A model generated the notes under the pieces. That model was not told the origin of the DNA. It saw nothing but the letters and a program-made list of their open reading frames with translations, and made no database searches. DNA of 19,985 nt from positions 1 through 19,985 of the forward strand of contig JAEZDC010000002.1 of assembly GCA_023429825.1 (NCBI GenBank). Direction: 5' to 3'. The position numbers and the translations under genes were made by a program. This document shows positions 5,830 to 13,562 of the stretch, one piece after another (position 1 is the first letter of the stretch; the number at the start of each line of letters is the position of its first letter). The stretch is from Bacteroidota bacterium (GTDB taxonomy: Bacteria > Bacteroidota > Bacteroidia > Chitinophagales > Chitinophagaceae).

Positions 5830-7236
5830 TCACTTCAATACATCTAAAAGCTTGAACATTTTATTTACTATTGAAGATGCAGAACCATCGTAGCTGTTAA
5901 CAATGATAGCGACCGCATATTCCTTACCATTTGAAGCGGTGTGATAGCCTGCAAAGGATTTTGCTCCGCCGATCGTCCCACTTTTTAGTTTCATCTTGTT
6001 ATAGTCGGGGAACGATTGATAAAATGCATCAAACCAACTCTGCTTTTTGGCGTAAAGAAGCGCTGATACAAGTGATTTAGCTGTAACCCTATTTTGTGGC
6101 GATAACCCACTTCCGTCAATCACCTTCAAATCAGCTCCCGTTGTCAAACCTTTCTCTTTATAAAATCTCCTAATTATCGCCACACCTGAGTCTGTTGATC
6201 CCACACCGGTCTTCTCTAATGCTATTGCCTTTAGTAAAGCTTCACCATATTGATTGATGCTCCTTTTCATAAACCAATAGACAATGCTATCAATGCCCGG
6301 AGAATAATGAGCATGAAATACATCCGTAGCTTTTGAAGCCGTTTTGTTTTCGGCGGTCAATTGTTCACTGGTTACAAAACGACCTTCAACTGTTATTTTG
6401 TTTTGTTTGAATAGCTTTTGTAATTCAAAAGCAAAATGTTGAGGTGCATTTGGAATGGCTCCGCTGATCTTATTGCCACCTTCAAAAGTTCCTTCTACAA
6501 ATCCTGCATTTGAATAAGGTGGATAGTAAATGTAGGCGTTGTCGCCGGAGCCTTTTCTTCCTGTGATAAGATGATTGACAAGGTTTGCATTTTCCAACTC
6601 TGGTTTTGTTCCTTCGATCTTTACTTTATCACCTTGACTGGATCCCGGGTTCAATAAAAGATCATATTGGTTCTCATTCCAGTTGATGCCCCAGATGCCG
6701 GCGCCATAATAATTACCCATATCATCCCATATCCAACCGCCAGGCAAAGGCTGGTAAGAAAATGCAGACGCATCAACGACAACATTACCCGTTATTTTTT
6801 TTATTCCAAATTTTTTCAGGTGATCGATCCATTTAGCGAAAACAACTTCCGGTTTTGTGATTTCGTATCTCCAGCTTCCGAGCGTTGGATCGCCATATCC
6901 CTTAAAGAAAAGATTTCCCTTAAGCTTGTCTCCGTCCAGTTCTCCATCGTAACCCAATTCAGTTTTATATTTATAGTCCTTTCCAAGTAAATCAAACGCA
7001 GCTACACTGGTGATTATCTTTTGAGTACTGGCCGGAGCCAACAGTGTACTCCCATTCAAGCTATAAATCTCCTGGCCGCTTTTTGCATCGGCCACATAAA
7101 AGCCAACGATAGCATGCTTCACCTGGCTGTCTGCTAATAATGTTTTAGAAGCTTCATCAAGTTTCTGCTGAATGGATTGCGCAATTCCCACATTAGTAAT
7201 TACAACTGCCAGCAGTAAACAAAACCATCTTTTCAT
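5830..7236 (-). CDS. dacB: D-alanyl-D-alanine carboxypeptidase/endopeptidase (PBP4, S13)
   Basis: This is a 468-residue periplasmic enzyme of peptidase family S13 that cleaves D-Ala-D-Ala ends and cross-links of peptidoglycan. A signal peptide is seen at 1-19 (MKRWFCLLLAVVITNVGIA). The three penicillin-binding motifs are complete and in order: S70-T-Q-K73 with the nucleophile Ser, S326-I-N328, and K418-S-G420. The long insert between the first two motifs, with its GYGDPTLG (113-120) segment, is characteristic of PBP4/DacB and distinguishes it from the smaller S11 enzymes. The length is usual for the family. It is divergent from cinA, with a candidate -7 box (TAttTTTG on the minus strand) at 7278-7271 giving a leader of about 30 bases. 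It converges on the UbiD-family gene with no spacer. Nothing looks damaged. Confidence 0.95.
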   Translation of the reverse strand: MKRWFCLLLAVVITNVGIAQSIQQKLDEASKTLLADSQVKHAIVGFYVADAKSGQEIYSLNGSTLLAPASTQKIITSVAAFDLLGKDYKYKTELGYDGELDGDKLKGNLFFKGYGDPTLGSWRYEITKPEVVFAKWIDHLKKFGIKKITGNVVVDASAFSYQPLPGGWIWDDMGNYYGAGIWGINWNENQYDLLLNPGSSQGDKVKIEGTKPELENANLVNHLITGRKGSGDNAYIYYPPYSNAGFVEGTFEGGNKISGAIPNAPQHFAFELQKLFKQNKITVEGRFVTSEQLTAENKTASKATDVFHAHYSPGIDSIVYWFMKRSINQYGEALLKAIALEKTGVGSTDSGVAIIRRFYKEKGLTTGADLKVIDGSGLSPQNRVTAKSLVSALLYAKKQSWFDAFYQSFPDYNKMKLKSGTIGGAKSFAGYHTASNGKEYAVAIIVNSYDGSASSIVNKMFKLLDVLK

Positions 7237-7270
7237 ATCTGTATTTTTACCTTCTCTTAAAATTAGAGCT

Positions 7271-7278
7271 CAAAAATA
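7271..7278 (-). promoter_or_regulatory. Candidate -7 box (TAttTTTG) of dacB
   Basis: Read on the minus strand the bases are TATTTTTG, an exact TAnnTTTG match, placing a transcript start near 7264 and the ATG about 28 bases downstream. No TTG -33 element is seen at 17-23 bases upstream. Confidence 0.45.
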
Positions 7279-7290
7279 AGAATGGTTGTT

Positions 7291-8553
7291 ATGGAAAAGC
7301 TATTTGCATCTATTGTTACCATCGGAGATGAACTACTCATTGGACAGGTGATCGATACCAACAGCGCATGGATAGGGCAGGAATTGAATAAGATTGGCGT
7401 AGCTGTTAAATATCGTTTTGCCGTGGGTGATGTTTGGGATGATATATGGAATACACTTGATAACGCTTCCGGATCATCAGATATTATCCTTATAACAGGT
7501 GGGCTTGGTCCAACCGCTGATGATATCACTAAACCACTGCTTTGCAAATATTTTGGTGGGAATATGGTGATGCATGAGCCTACACTCAATCACGTAAAGC
7601 ATCTTTTTGAGAAAGTGTTCAACAGGCAGCTCACAGAACGTAATATCAAACAGGCAGAAGTACCGGATATATGTAAAGTGATCTTCAACAGGGCAGGAAC
7701 AGCACCGGGAATGCAGTTTGAAAAAGATGGAAAATTATTTTTCTCTATGCCGGGAGTACCTGTGGAAATGAAAACGATGATGACAGAGCAGATCCTGCCG
7801 ATCATTCAATCTAAATCGCCATCTCAGTGTATTGAGCATAGAACGCTGGTAACATTTGGTATTGGTGAATCTTATTTAGCTGATCTGATAAAAGATTTTG
7901 AGGAAGCCCTCCCGGCAAATATCAAGCTTGCTTATTTGCCTAACTATGGTTTAGTACGATTGAGATTGACTGCATTTGGAAATGACGCATCGTCATTACA
8001 GGAACAAATTCTTGGACAGTTTGCAATCCTTCGATCGTATGTTAAGGAATATATGGTTGCGGATGAAGATGTTTCCTTGCAGGAAGCAGTCGGTAAACTC
8101 CTTAGTGAGAAAAATAAAACTATGTGCACTGCAGAAAGCTGCACGGGTGGATATATAGCTCATTTGATCACTTCGATTGCAGGCGCATCAAAATATTTTT
8201 TTGGCTCGGTGGTGAGTTACGATAACAGTGTTAAGCAAAATGTTTTGCATGTACAGCCTTCTACATTAGATATAAGTGGCGCCGTAAGTGAAGAAACAGT
8301 TAAGGAGATGGCTATCGGTGCGTTACAGCAGATGCAAACTGATTATGCTATTGCTGTAAGTGGGATTATGGGCCCGGAAGGAGGTACAGCGCAAAAACCA
8401 GTAGGGTTAGTATGGATGGCTGTTGCAGAGAAAAATGGGAACATCGCAACCAAAAGCTTCAACTTCAAATGGGACAGGAGGAGAAATATTGAGCTTACAG
8501 CAACGAATGCTTTAAACTTATTACGAAAGTTTATTTTAGGTATGCCATTATAG
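7291..8553 (+). CDS. cinA: CinA family nicotinamide-nucleotide amidohydrolase
   Basis: This two-domain CinA protein recycles pyridine nucleotides. The N-terminal MoaB/MogA-like domain (COG1058), which in CinA acts as an ADP-ribose pyrophosphatase, starts with ASIVTIGDELLIGQVIDTNS and has the TGGLGPTADD motif. The C-terminal PncC domain deamidates nicotinamide mononucleotide to nicotinate mononucleotide and shows CTAESCTGG (with the catalytic Ser) and SGIMGPEGGTAQKPVG. From the ATG at 7291 it has 420 residues, the usual length; this start gives MEKLFASIVTIGDE, which fits family N-termini better than the in-frame ATG three codons upstream at 7282. The old name, competence/damage-inducible, is historical. 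It is a single gene, divergent from dacB and followed 17 bases later by repeat copy E. Confidence 0.93.
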   Translation: MEKLFASIVTIGDELLIGQVIDTNSAWIGQELNKIGVAVKYRFAVGDVWDDIWNTLDNASGSSDIILITGGLGPTADDITKPLLCKYFGGNMVMHEPTLNHVKHLFEKVFNRQLTERNIKQAEVPDICKVIFNRAGTAPGMQFEKDGKLFFSMPGVPVEMKTMMTEQILPIIQSKSPSQCIEHRTLVTFGIGESYLADLIKDFEEALPANIKLAYLPNYGLVRLRLTAFGNDASSLQEQILGQFAILRSYVKEYMVADEDVSLQEAVGKLLSEKNKTMCTAESCTGGYIAHLITSIAGASKYFFGSVVSYDNSVKQNVLHVQPSTLDISGAVSEETVKEMAIGALQQMQTDYAIAVSGIMGPEGGTAQKPVGLVWMAVAEKNGNIATKSFNFKWDRRRNIELTATNALNLLRKFILGMPL

Positions 8554-8570
8554 CTGCTTATTGATATTCA

Positions 8571-8590
8571 GTACAAGAGTGCGACGCAAC
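8571..8590 (+). repeat. Dispersed intergenic repeat, copy E (type 1)
   Basis: The sequence gtacaagagtgcgacgcaac is identical to copies A and C, and lies 17 bases after the cinA stop. It is followed by AGCGGTGCCA, which resembles the AGGCGATGCCA that follows the core in copies B and D, and then by the perfect palindrome TTTGTACAAA (8601-8610). Confidence 0.8.
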
Positions 8591-8613
8591 AGCGGTGCCA
8601 TTTGTACAAAAGC

Positions 8614-8644
8614 TTGCTCCATAACATCTAAATCTGCATTTTTG
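8614..8644 (+). promoter_or_regulatory. Candidate promoter of tryptophan 2,3-dioxygenase (TTG-N20-CAttTTTG)
   Basis: TTG at 8614-8616 is followed after 20 bases by CATTTTTG (8637-8644), a seven-of-eight match to TAnnTTTG, and then CCGTC, the extension seen at other boxes in this window. The spacing falls in the 17-23 range of Bacteroidota promoters. The leader would be about 55 bases. Confidence 0.45.
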
Positions 8645-8707
8645 CCGTCAGCAGATAAAGTTTTAGCTATCGTTAAATGAACCCTTGCTGCTGTCTAACT
8701 TGATCAT

Positions 8708-9823
8708 ATGGAGAAGAAACCGCTTTACTATTCTGATTATTTACAGCTGGATAAAATTCTGACCGCACAGAAGCCTTTGAGTGGAAAAGATTCAGTTCCT
8801 GCGGCACATGATGAAACACTTTTTATAATTGTTCACCAGGCCTTCGAACTATGGTTTTTGCAGGTGCGGCATGAGCTTTCTTTTATAATTGATTGTCTTA
8901 ACCAGGAAAGCATTAACGATAATTCGCAGCAAATGAGCCAGATCGTTCAACGCTTGCAACGTGTGGCCAAGATCGTTCGTTTAATGAATGCACAGTTCGA
9001 AGTGATGGAAACGATGCAACCTTTAGATTTTCTCGAATTCAGGAATGTGCTGTATCCTGCATCTGGTTTTCAGAGTAAGCAATTCAGGATCGTTGAAGCA
9101 ATGCTGGGCTTAAGAATGGAAAGTCGTCACATGCCTGAGCATTATAAAAATGTTTCTTCGCATGCAGGTGGATTTACACAGGAAGATTTTGAAGAGATAA
9201 CAGCGCACGAAAATCGTTCAACGCTGTTACATGGAGTGAAAAACTGGCTTAATAGAATTCCTTTTTTTGATAAAACACTCTGGGCCGATTATAAAGGTGG
9301 TTTTTTAGACGAAACCATTAAGGATAATATCTTTTTGTCAGAATATTATGGGTTGTACAAACATGTGCAGCAGGAAATAAAAACTGGAAAATCTCAAAAT
9401 GGGGGTGAGAGTAAGGCAAATGAAGAGTTTGAAAATGCGTTACAAAACTTCAGGTCATTGTTTATTGAAAAGGGCACCAATACTTTTTCTGCCTCGGAAT
9501 TGACAGCTGCATTATTCATTTTGTTATACGGGCAACACCCAATGCTGAATCAACCGTTCAGATTGTTGAATACATTGATTGAAATAGATGAGCTGTTTGG
9601 AATGTGGCGCTTTAAACATTATGCAATGGTGAAGAAGATGATCGGCTTTAACCCCGGAACAGGCGGTACTACAGGAGCCGGTTATCTGATGGGAGCAGTT
9701 CAGAAGAACAATGTGTTCTCCGACCTGGTAATTCTGCCAACTTTTTTCATTGAAAGAGAGCGGTTGCCTGGATTGCCTAAATCCATTACAGATATGATGG
9801 GATATAAGCTGGAAACTTTCTAG
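8708..9823 (+). CDS. kynA: Tryptophan 2,3-dioxygenase
   Basis: This cytoplasmic haem enzyme opens the indole ring of L-tryptophan to N-formylkynurenine, the first step of the kynurenine pathway. The 371 residues include the family landmarks in order: the distal-pocket segment FIIVHQAFELWFLQVRHEL (H43), FRNVLYPASGFQS (R112, substrate carboxylate contact), the proximal haem ligand H304 in MWRFKHYAMVKK, and GTGGTTGAGYL (317-327), whose Thr residues contact the substrate. The length is between bacterial (about 300) and animal (about 400) forms. No kynurenine formamidase, kynureninase or other pathway gene is in the window, so it is an isolated gene here. The stop overlaps that of the convergent gene in CTAG. 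The assignment is firm. Confidence 0.95.
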   Translation: MEKKPLYYSDYLQLDKILTAQKPLSGKDSVPAAHDETLFIIVHQAFELWFLQVRHELSFIIDCLNQESINDNSQQMSQIVQRLQRVAKIVRLMNAQFEVMETMQPLDFLEFRNVLYPASGFQSKQFRIVEAMLGLRMESRHMPEHYKNVSSHAGGFTQEDFEEITAHENRSTLLHGVKNWLNRIPFFDKTLWADYKGGFLDETIKDNIFLSEYYGLYKHVQQEIKTGKSQNGGESKANEEFENALQNFRSLFIEKGTNTFSASELTAALFILLYGQHPMLNQPFRLLNTLIEIDELFGMWRFKHYAMVKKMIGFNPGTGGTTGAGYLMGAVQKNNVFSDLVILPTFFIERERLPGLPKSITDMMGYKLETF

Positions 9824-11025
9824 TCCTGATCCTTACTTATGAGCTTATGAAATTCTTTTGCTGCGTTAGATAATTGAGACAGTCTCGATTGCAATATAGC
9901 CTTATGTTGCTCTCCTACCTTTTTATAGACATCTGAAGGATAGTTCATGAACGCATCATGTATTTCTGCAGTTGATAGTTGTTGCTGAAGTTCATTAGCT
10001 GCCTGTACAAACTTATATTGAGCTAGCTTTCCTAATATTTTCTTATCTAACTTTTTTGATTGATGTGCCAATCCCTCAATGTCTTCAAAATCTTTCCTGT
10101 AGGATTGAAATTTATTATTGAACCATAACACTATATCACTTATAACCCCTTCGTCAAAAACATAGAATGCATTATCCCTGTCTTTAGCGATCGGTATAAA
10201 TTTTTTGGATGTACTATCTGATACTAACACCCATCGCCATTGGTCTTCGTGTCGGTCCCAATCATTGATCAGCATGTCAAATAAGCGGGTTTTCAAATAG
10301 AGGAAGGTATCTAAAGGTGTTTTCTCTTTTTCAGTCCGTTCAAACATATCATCAGTATCCATTGCATCTAGTAAACTAAAGAAAGCTGTATCACCTTTCC
10401 AGCTTTCGTTCAGATGTTCTTCTAGGTAAACAACCCTTCCCGCCATTCTTTCGTTGTACTTGCTATGTTTTTCAACGTGCGGTACCCAGTACATTGTTGG
10501 GTGCAATACCGGCAGGCCCGCAGATTTAGCAAGGTCTGCTGTAATTAATGGAGCAAAAGGATTCATTGCTGCCACCTGGTCTCTGAACATAGAACGAAGG
10601 AATGTTGGACGCAAAATGCCAGGCAACACATTTCGTTGATCTTTATTTACTGATCGTAATGTCCATTCTCTTTTCAGGCTATCTCTTAATCGGATAGAAA
10701 TGGTTTGCTGACTTCCCCCAATTTCAAAAGGTTGTAAGCCTGCAGAATCATAGTTGAATACTTTTACTGTCAATGGTACGGTCCAGAGTGCTCTGTTCTT
10801 CTCGCCAAAAAAATAAGTAAACAGTTTGCTGCGCTGGTAATATTCTCCCGGAACGATGGTGATTGAATCTGCTTTGATGGAAGCGGTGAGTTGTTTTGCC
10901 TCTTTGAGTCTTTCTTCCATTGAAAAAGCCTTTTTCTCTTTCGAGTTGAAAAGGTTTGGAATGACATATATCAGCACCAACAATGCTATCAGCCAATAGA
11001 TAAACTTTTTTGATCTCCTGCTCAT
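9820..11025 (-). CDS. Membrane-anchored protein with kinase-like motifs, function unknown
   Basis: From the ATG at 11025 this has 401 residues; a GTG directly upstream at 11028 is a less likely start. A basic N-terminus (MSRRSKKF) and one hydrophobic segment (about 9-26, FIYWLIALLVLIYVIPNLF) suggest an inner-membrane anchor with the bulk in the periplasm. The middle has a beta-rich region, then the segment NDWDRHEDQWRW followed about 20 residues later by FIPIAKDRDNAF. These resemble the catalytic loop (D-R-H-x-x-N/Q) and metal-binding Asp of atypical kinases such as HipA, CotH and Fam20 proteins. Similar segments occur, as I recall, in Bacteroidota proteins that also carry a metallophosphoesterase or an outer-membrane beta-barrel; here neither is present. 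A kinase role is inference from two motifs. It is a single gene, divergent from recF. Confidence 0.6.
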   Translation of the reverse strand: MSRRSKKFIYWLIALLVLIYVIPNLFNSKEKKAFSMEERLKEAKQLTASIKADSITIVPGEYYQRSKLFTYFFGEKNRALWTVPLTVKVFNYDSAGLQPFEIGGSQQTISIRLRDSLKREWTLRSVNKDQRNVLPGILRPTFLRSMFRDQVAAMNPFAPLITADLAKSAGLPVLHPTMYWVPHVEKHSKYNERMAGRVVYLEEHLNESWKGDTAFFSLLDAMDTDDMFERTEKEKTPLDTFLYLKTRLFDMLINDWDRHEDQWRWVLVSDSTSKKFIPIAKDRDNAFYVFDEGVISDIVLWFNNKFQSYRKDFEDIEGLAHQSKKLDKKILGKLAQYKFVQAANELQQQLSTAEIHDAFMNYPSDVYKKVGEQHKAILQSRLSQLSNAAKEFHKLISKDQD

Positions 11026-11081
11026 CACTAATTAGTTGAAACTGATTTGAATAATGCTTAGCAGGAATAGTACCAAAATGG

Positions 11082-11089
11082 TTTCTTTG
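11082..11089 (+). promoter_or_regulatory. Weak candidate -7 box (TTtcTTTG) of recF
   Basis: TTTCTTTG matches seven of the eight bases counted in TAnnTTTG (T for A at the second position). It ends only 5 bases before the recF ATG, which would make the mRNA leaderless or nearly so. No -33 element is visible. Confidence 0.25.
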
Positions 11090-11094
11090 CAGAG

Positions 11095-12177
11095 ATGTTG
11101 GAGGTAAAAAATATTAGCCTTGTTCAATTCAGGAATTATTTACAGCAGCGGTTTGAATTTTCAGAGCGGGTTGTAGGTATTTGTGGTGCGAATGGTACCG
11201 GTAAAACCAACCTGCTTGATGCAATCCATTACCTCAGCCTCACGAAAAGCTATTTTTCTCGACCAGATAGTCAAAGTGTGGCGCATGGTCAACAGGGTAT
11301 GCGTATTGAAGGAATTTTTGAAGAGGGAAGTGAAGCGTATAAACTGGTCTGTATTTTACGTGAAACGAACCGGAAAGAATTTTCACTTAACGAAGAGCCC
11401 TACAAAAAATTATCAGAACACATCGGTAAGTTTCCCTGTGTGATGATAGCCCCGGATGATGTGGAACTGATTACCGGCAGCAGTGAAGAACGAAGAAAAT
11501 TCATTGATGCAATTCTTTGTCAATTGGATAAGGAATACTTGCTGCAATTGATTGACTATAACAAAATTCTCCAGCAGCGAAACAGTTATCTGAAACAATC
11601 AGCAGAAACGAATGCAATGGATGAATCTCTGTTGGAAATACTGGATGAACAGCTGAGTGCGAAAGGGCAGTTTATTTATCAGCAGCGGGCAGCCTTTATG
11701 AATAATTTTTTGCCCCTGGTTATTCATCACTACCAAAGAATAGCGGGTAAAGATGATGAAGTGGAATTAAAGTATGATAGCCAGCTTTCGGGAGGAGAGA
11801 TGAAGCAATTACTCAAATATTCTCTTCAAAGGGATATGATCACACAAAGAACAAATGCGGGTATTCATAAAGATGATCTTGAAATTTTCATGAAACATTT
11901 ACTTTTTAAAAGCTTGGCATCGCAAGGACAACGTAAAAGTTTATTATTCGCCCTGAAACTAGCCGAATGGGATACGCTTAAAGCAAACAAAGGCTTTGCA
12001 CCTATCTTACTGCTGGATGATATTTTTGAAAAGCTCGATGAGCAACGTATGCATAATTTGCTTCATTGGGTTTGTGCTGAAAATGAAGGGCAGGTTTTCA
12101 TCACAGATACGCATAAGGAAAGATTAATCAAACAACTGCAGGATATTAAGGTGAAGTTTCAGATCATAGAACTTTGA
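11095..12177 (+). CDS. recF: DNA replication and repair protein RecF
   Basis: This 360-residue SMC-like ATPase binds gapped DNA and helps load RecA with RecO and RecR. The N-terminal Walker A motif is GANGTGKT (31-38) in the sequence VVGICGANGTGKTNLLDAIHYLS, the ABC signature is SQGQRKS (276-282) and Walker B is ILLLDDIFEKLD (304-315). The first residues, MLEVKNISLVQFRNY, match the canonical RecF start, and the length is normal. A second Gly-rich segment, LSGGEMKQ (231-238), is present but is not in the signature position. It is followed 16 bases later by dciA. No dnaA, dnaN or gyrB is next to it, so the classical oriC cluster is not visible here. Confidence 0.95.
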   Translation: MLEVKNISLVQFRNYLQQRFEFSERVVGICGANGTGKTNLLDAIHYLSLTKSYFSRPDSQSVAHGQQGMRIEGIFEEGSEAYKLVCILRETNRKEFSLNEEPYKKLSEHIGKFPCVMIAPDDVELITGSSEERRKFIDAILCQLDKEYLLQLIDYNKILQQRNSYLKQSAETNAMDESLLEILDEQLSAKGQFIYQQRAAFMNNFLPLVIHHYQRIAGKDDEVELKYDSQLSGGEMKQLLKYSLQRDMITQRTNAGIHKDDLEIFMKHLLFKSLASQGQRKSLLFALKLAEWDTLKANKGFAPILLLDDIFEKLDEQRMHNLLHWVCAENEGQVFITDTHKERLIKQLQDIKVKFQIIEL

Positions 12178-12181
12178 GAAT

Positions 12182-12189
12182 TATATTTG
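12182..12189 (+). promoter_or_regulatory. Candidate -7 box (TAtaTTTG) of dciA
   Basis: TATATTTG is an exact TAnnTTTG match in the 16-base gap between recF and dciA. It ends 4 bases before the ATG, so a transcript from it would be leaderless or nearly so. dciA may simply be co-transcribed with recF instead. Confidence 0.35.
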
Positions 12190-12193
12190 CTGT

Positions 12194-12475
12194 ATGGCCC
12201 AGCTTTCTATTGGTGATGCAATCAAAACTTTCCTGGACAAAAGTCGTTTGAAGAATGGCGTTCGTGCTGTTCAGATTGAAAGTGTATGGGAAAATATGAT
12301 GGGTAAAACCATTGCTAAATACACCGATAAAATTGAGATCATCAACCAAACGCTTTTTATTCATTCATCAGTGGGGCCTTTAAAAAGTGAACTATCGTAC
12401 CAGAAGCCACAGATCATCGAAAGAATAAATGAAATAATGGGCGATAAGGTAATTACTGCCGTAGTTATTAAATGA
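12194..12475 (+). CDS. dciA: DciA family protein (DUF721), likely helicase loader
   Basis: This 93-residue protein consists almost entirely of the DUF721/DciA domain. DciA is the ancestral bacterial loader of the replicative helicase DnaB. The typical features are an N-terminal helix (AQLSIGDAIKTFLDKSRLKNGV), the W-x-x-x-x-G motif of the KH-like fold (ESVWENMMGKTIAKYT), the strand DKIEIINQTLFIHSSVGPLKSEL and the helix IIERINEIMG. It is shorter than proteobacterial and actinobacterial DciA proteins and has no extended tail, the usual form in Bacteroidota. It follows recF by 16 bases, and recF-dciA adjacency is known in other phyla, supporting a shared replication role. Its stop abuts that of the convergent gene in TGATCA. 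The family call is firm; helicase loading in this organism is inferred. Confidence 0.85.
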   Translation: MAQLSIGDAIKTFLDKSRLKNGVRAVQIESVWENMMGKTIAKYTDKIEIINQTLFIHSSVGPLKSELSYQKPQIIERINEIMGDKVITAVVIK

Positions 12476-13555
12476 TCATCTGAGGTGGTTCAACACTTTT
12501 TCATCCCTTGCATAACTGTACTTCCCTAATATAATTGGCCCTTGCATCACGAAATAGGTCGGGCTTACTCTTGCAGCTGTTTTAATTACGGTAGCATCGG
12601 ACTTTAATACAGTAATATCTTTTATATGCATGGGTTGAGCAGCAACGATGAATACAGGCGTTCCTGTTTTCTTTATTGAATCAATCAGAGAAAGCTTTGT
12701 TTTTTGAATAGCATCATTAGTTATCCTCGGGAGAAAGATCAATACGTATTTATTGGGTTGAGACAAGATGGCCTGCGTTGTATCAGTACCACTTTGCGTA
12801 ACTAAGCTAAAGTCGCTGATGGCCGGTTTCAGGTCATTTCCTTTTTTTATAAGCTTTTGCCCTCTGTCAACAAAATCATAGGTGTCTATATCATCAGGTA
12901 AACTGTCTTGAGAAAACTCAAATTCTTTTCCGTCTTTTTTGTAACGAAAAGTATATTCATATTCATCCGGAACCGATCCTTCCGGCATTTTCATTTGCTC
13001 CAGTAGATTATTACCTGCTCTGAATGGAAGACAATCTTTCAGAGGTAAATGAGTCATCACATACCATTGTAAAGCCGAAATAACCAAGGTGCACAATAAT
13101 AAGATCCAAAACGAAACTTTAGCTGATAGAAGAGGCCTGATCTTCTTATGAAAGACCAGTAATATCATTATCAAAACAAGCAGAACAACATCTTTCCAAA
13201 AAGACTCGATAGGCTTTAGCGGTATACAATCACCAAAGCAACCGCAACTCGAAAATTTGCCGGAATACGCTGCATATCCTGTAAGAAACGTAAAGAAGAT
13301 GATCAGTAATAATAATAACCAGCCAAACAGTTTCATTCGCCAGCCTAGTAAAACTGCAACACCGGCTACTACCTCAAAAACATTCATCAGTAAGGCAAGA
13401 GGTAAAGCATAATCATATAACGATATCATATTCCAGGCCTCAAAGTATTCCTGCATCTTATAGCTGAGGCCAAGAGGATCATTCGCCTTTATGAGCCCGG
13501 AGAAAATAAAAAGAACACCAACTATTATTCGGATTATGGTCAACAATATTTTCAT
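12476..13555 (-). CDS. BT_3928-type DoxX family membrane protein with thioredoxin-like C-terminus
   Basis: From the ATG at 13555 it has 359 residues. The N-terminal half is a DoxX/MauE-like bundle of four hydrophobic helices, starting MKILLTIIRIIVGVLFIFSG, with the conserved LIKANDPLGLSYKM segment after helix 1 and the Cys-rich SCGCFGDC motif, typical of this family, between later helices. A fifth hydrophobic segment (VSFWILLLCTLVISALQW) leads to a C-terminal domain of about 170 residues whose strands KYVLIFLPR and GTPVFIVAAQ suggest a thioredoxin-like fold without a CxxC. A redox or quinone-related role is likely from DoxX/MauE relatives but unproven. An upstream in-frame ATG at 13588 would overlap the preceding gene by 26 bases; 13555 leaves a 7-base gap and gives the family-type start. 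It is co-transcribed with the DUF1599 gene. Confidence 0.8.
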   Translation of the reverse strand: MKILLTIIRIIVGVLFIFSGLIKANDPLGLSYKMQEYFEAWNMISLYDYALPLALLMNVFEVVAGVAVLLGWRMKLFGWLLLLLIIFFTFLTGYAAYSGKFSSCGCFGDCIPLKPIESFWKDVVLLVLIMILLVFHKKIRPLLSAKVSFWILLLCTLVISALQWYVMTHLPLKDCLPFRAGNNLLEQMKMPEGSVPDEYEYTFRYKKDGKEFEFSQDSLPDDIDTYDFVDRGQKLIKKGNDLKPAISDFSLVTQSGTDTTQAILSQPNKYVLIFLPRITNDAIQKTKLSLIDSIKKTGTPVFIVAAQPMHIKDITVLKSDATVIKTAARVSPTYFVMQGPIILGKYSYARDEKVLNHLR

Positions 13556-13562
13556 GATTCGA

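Noticed and set aside
11095..12475. recF-dciA as evidence of a nearby replication origin
   Set aside because: No dnaA, dnaN, gyrB or cluster of DnaA boxes is seen in the window.
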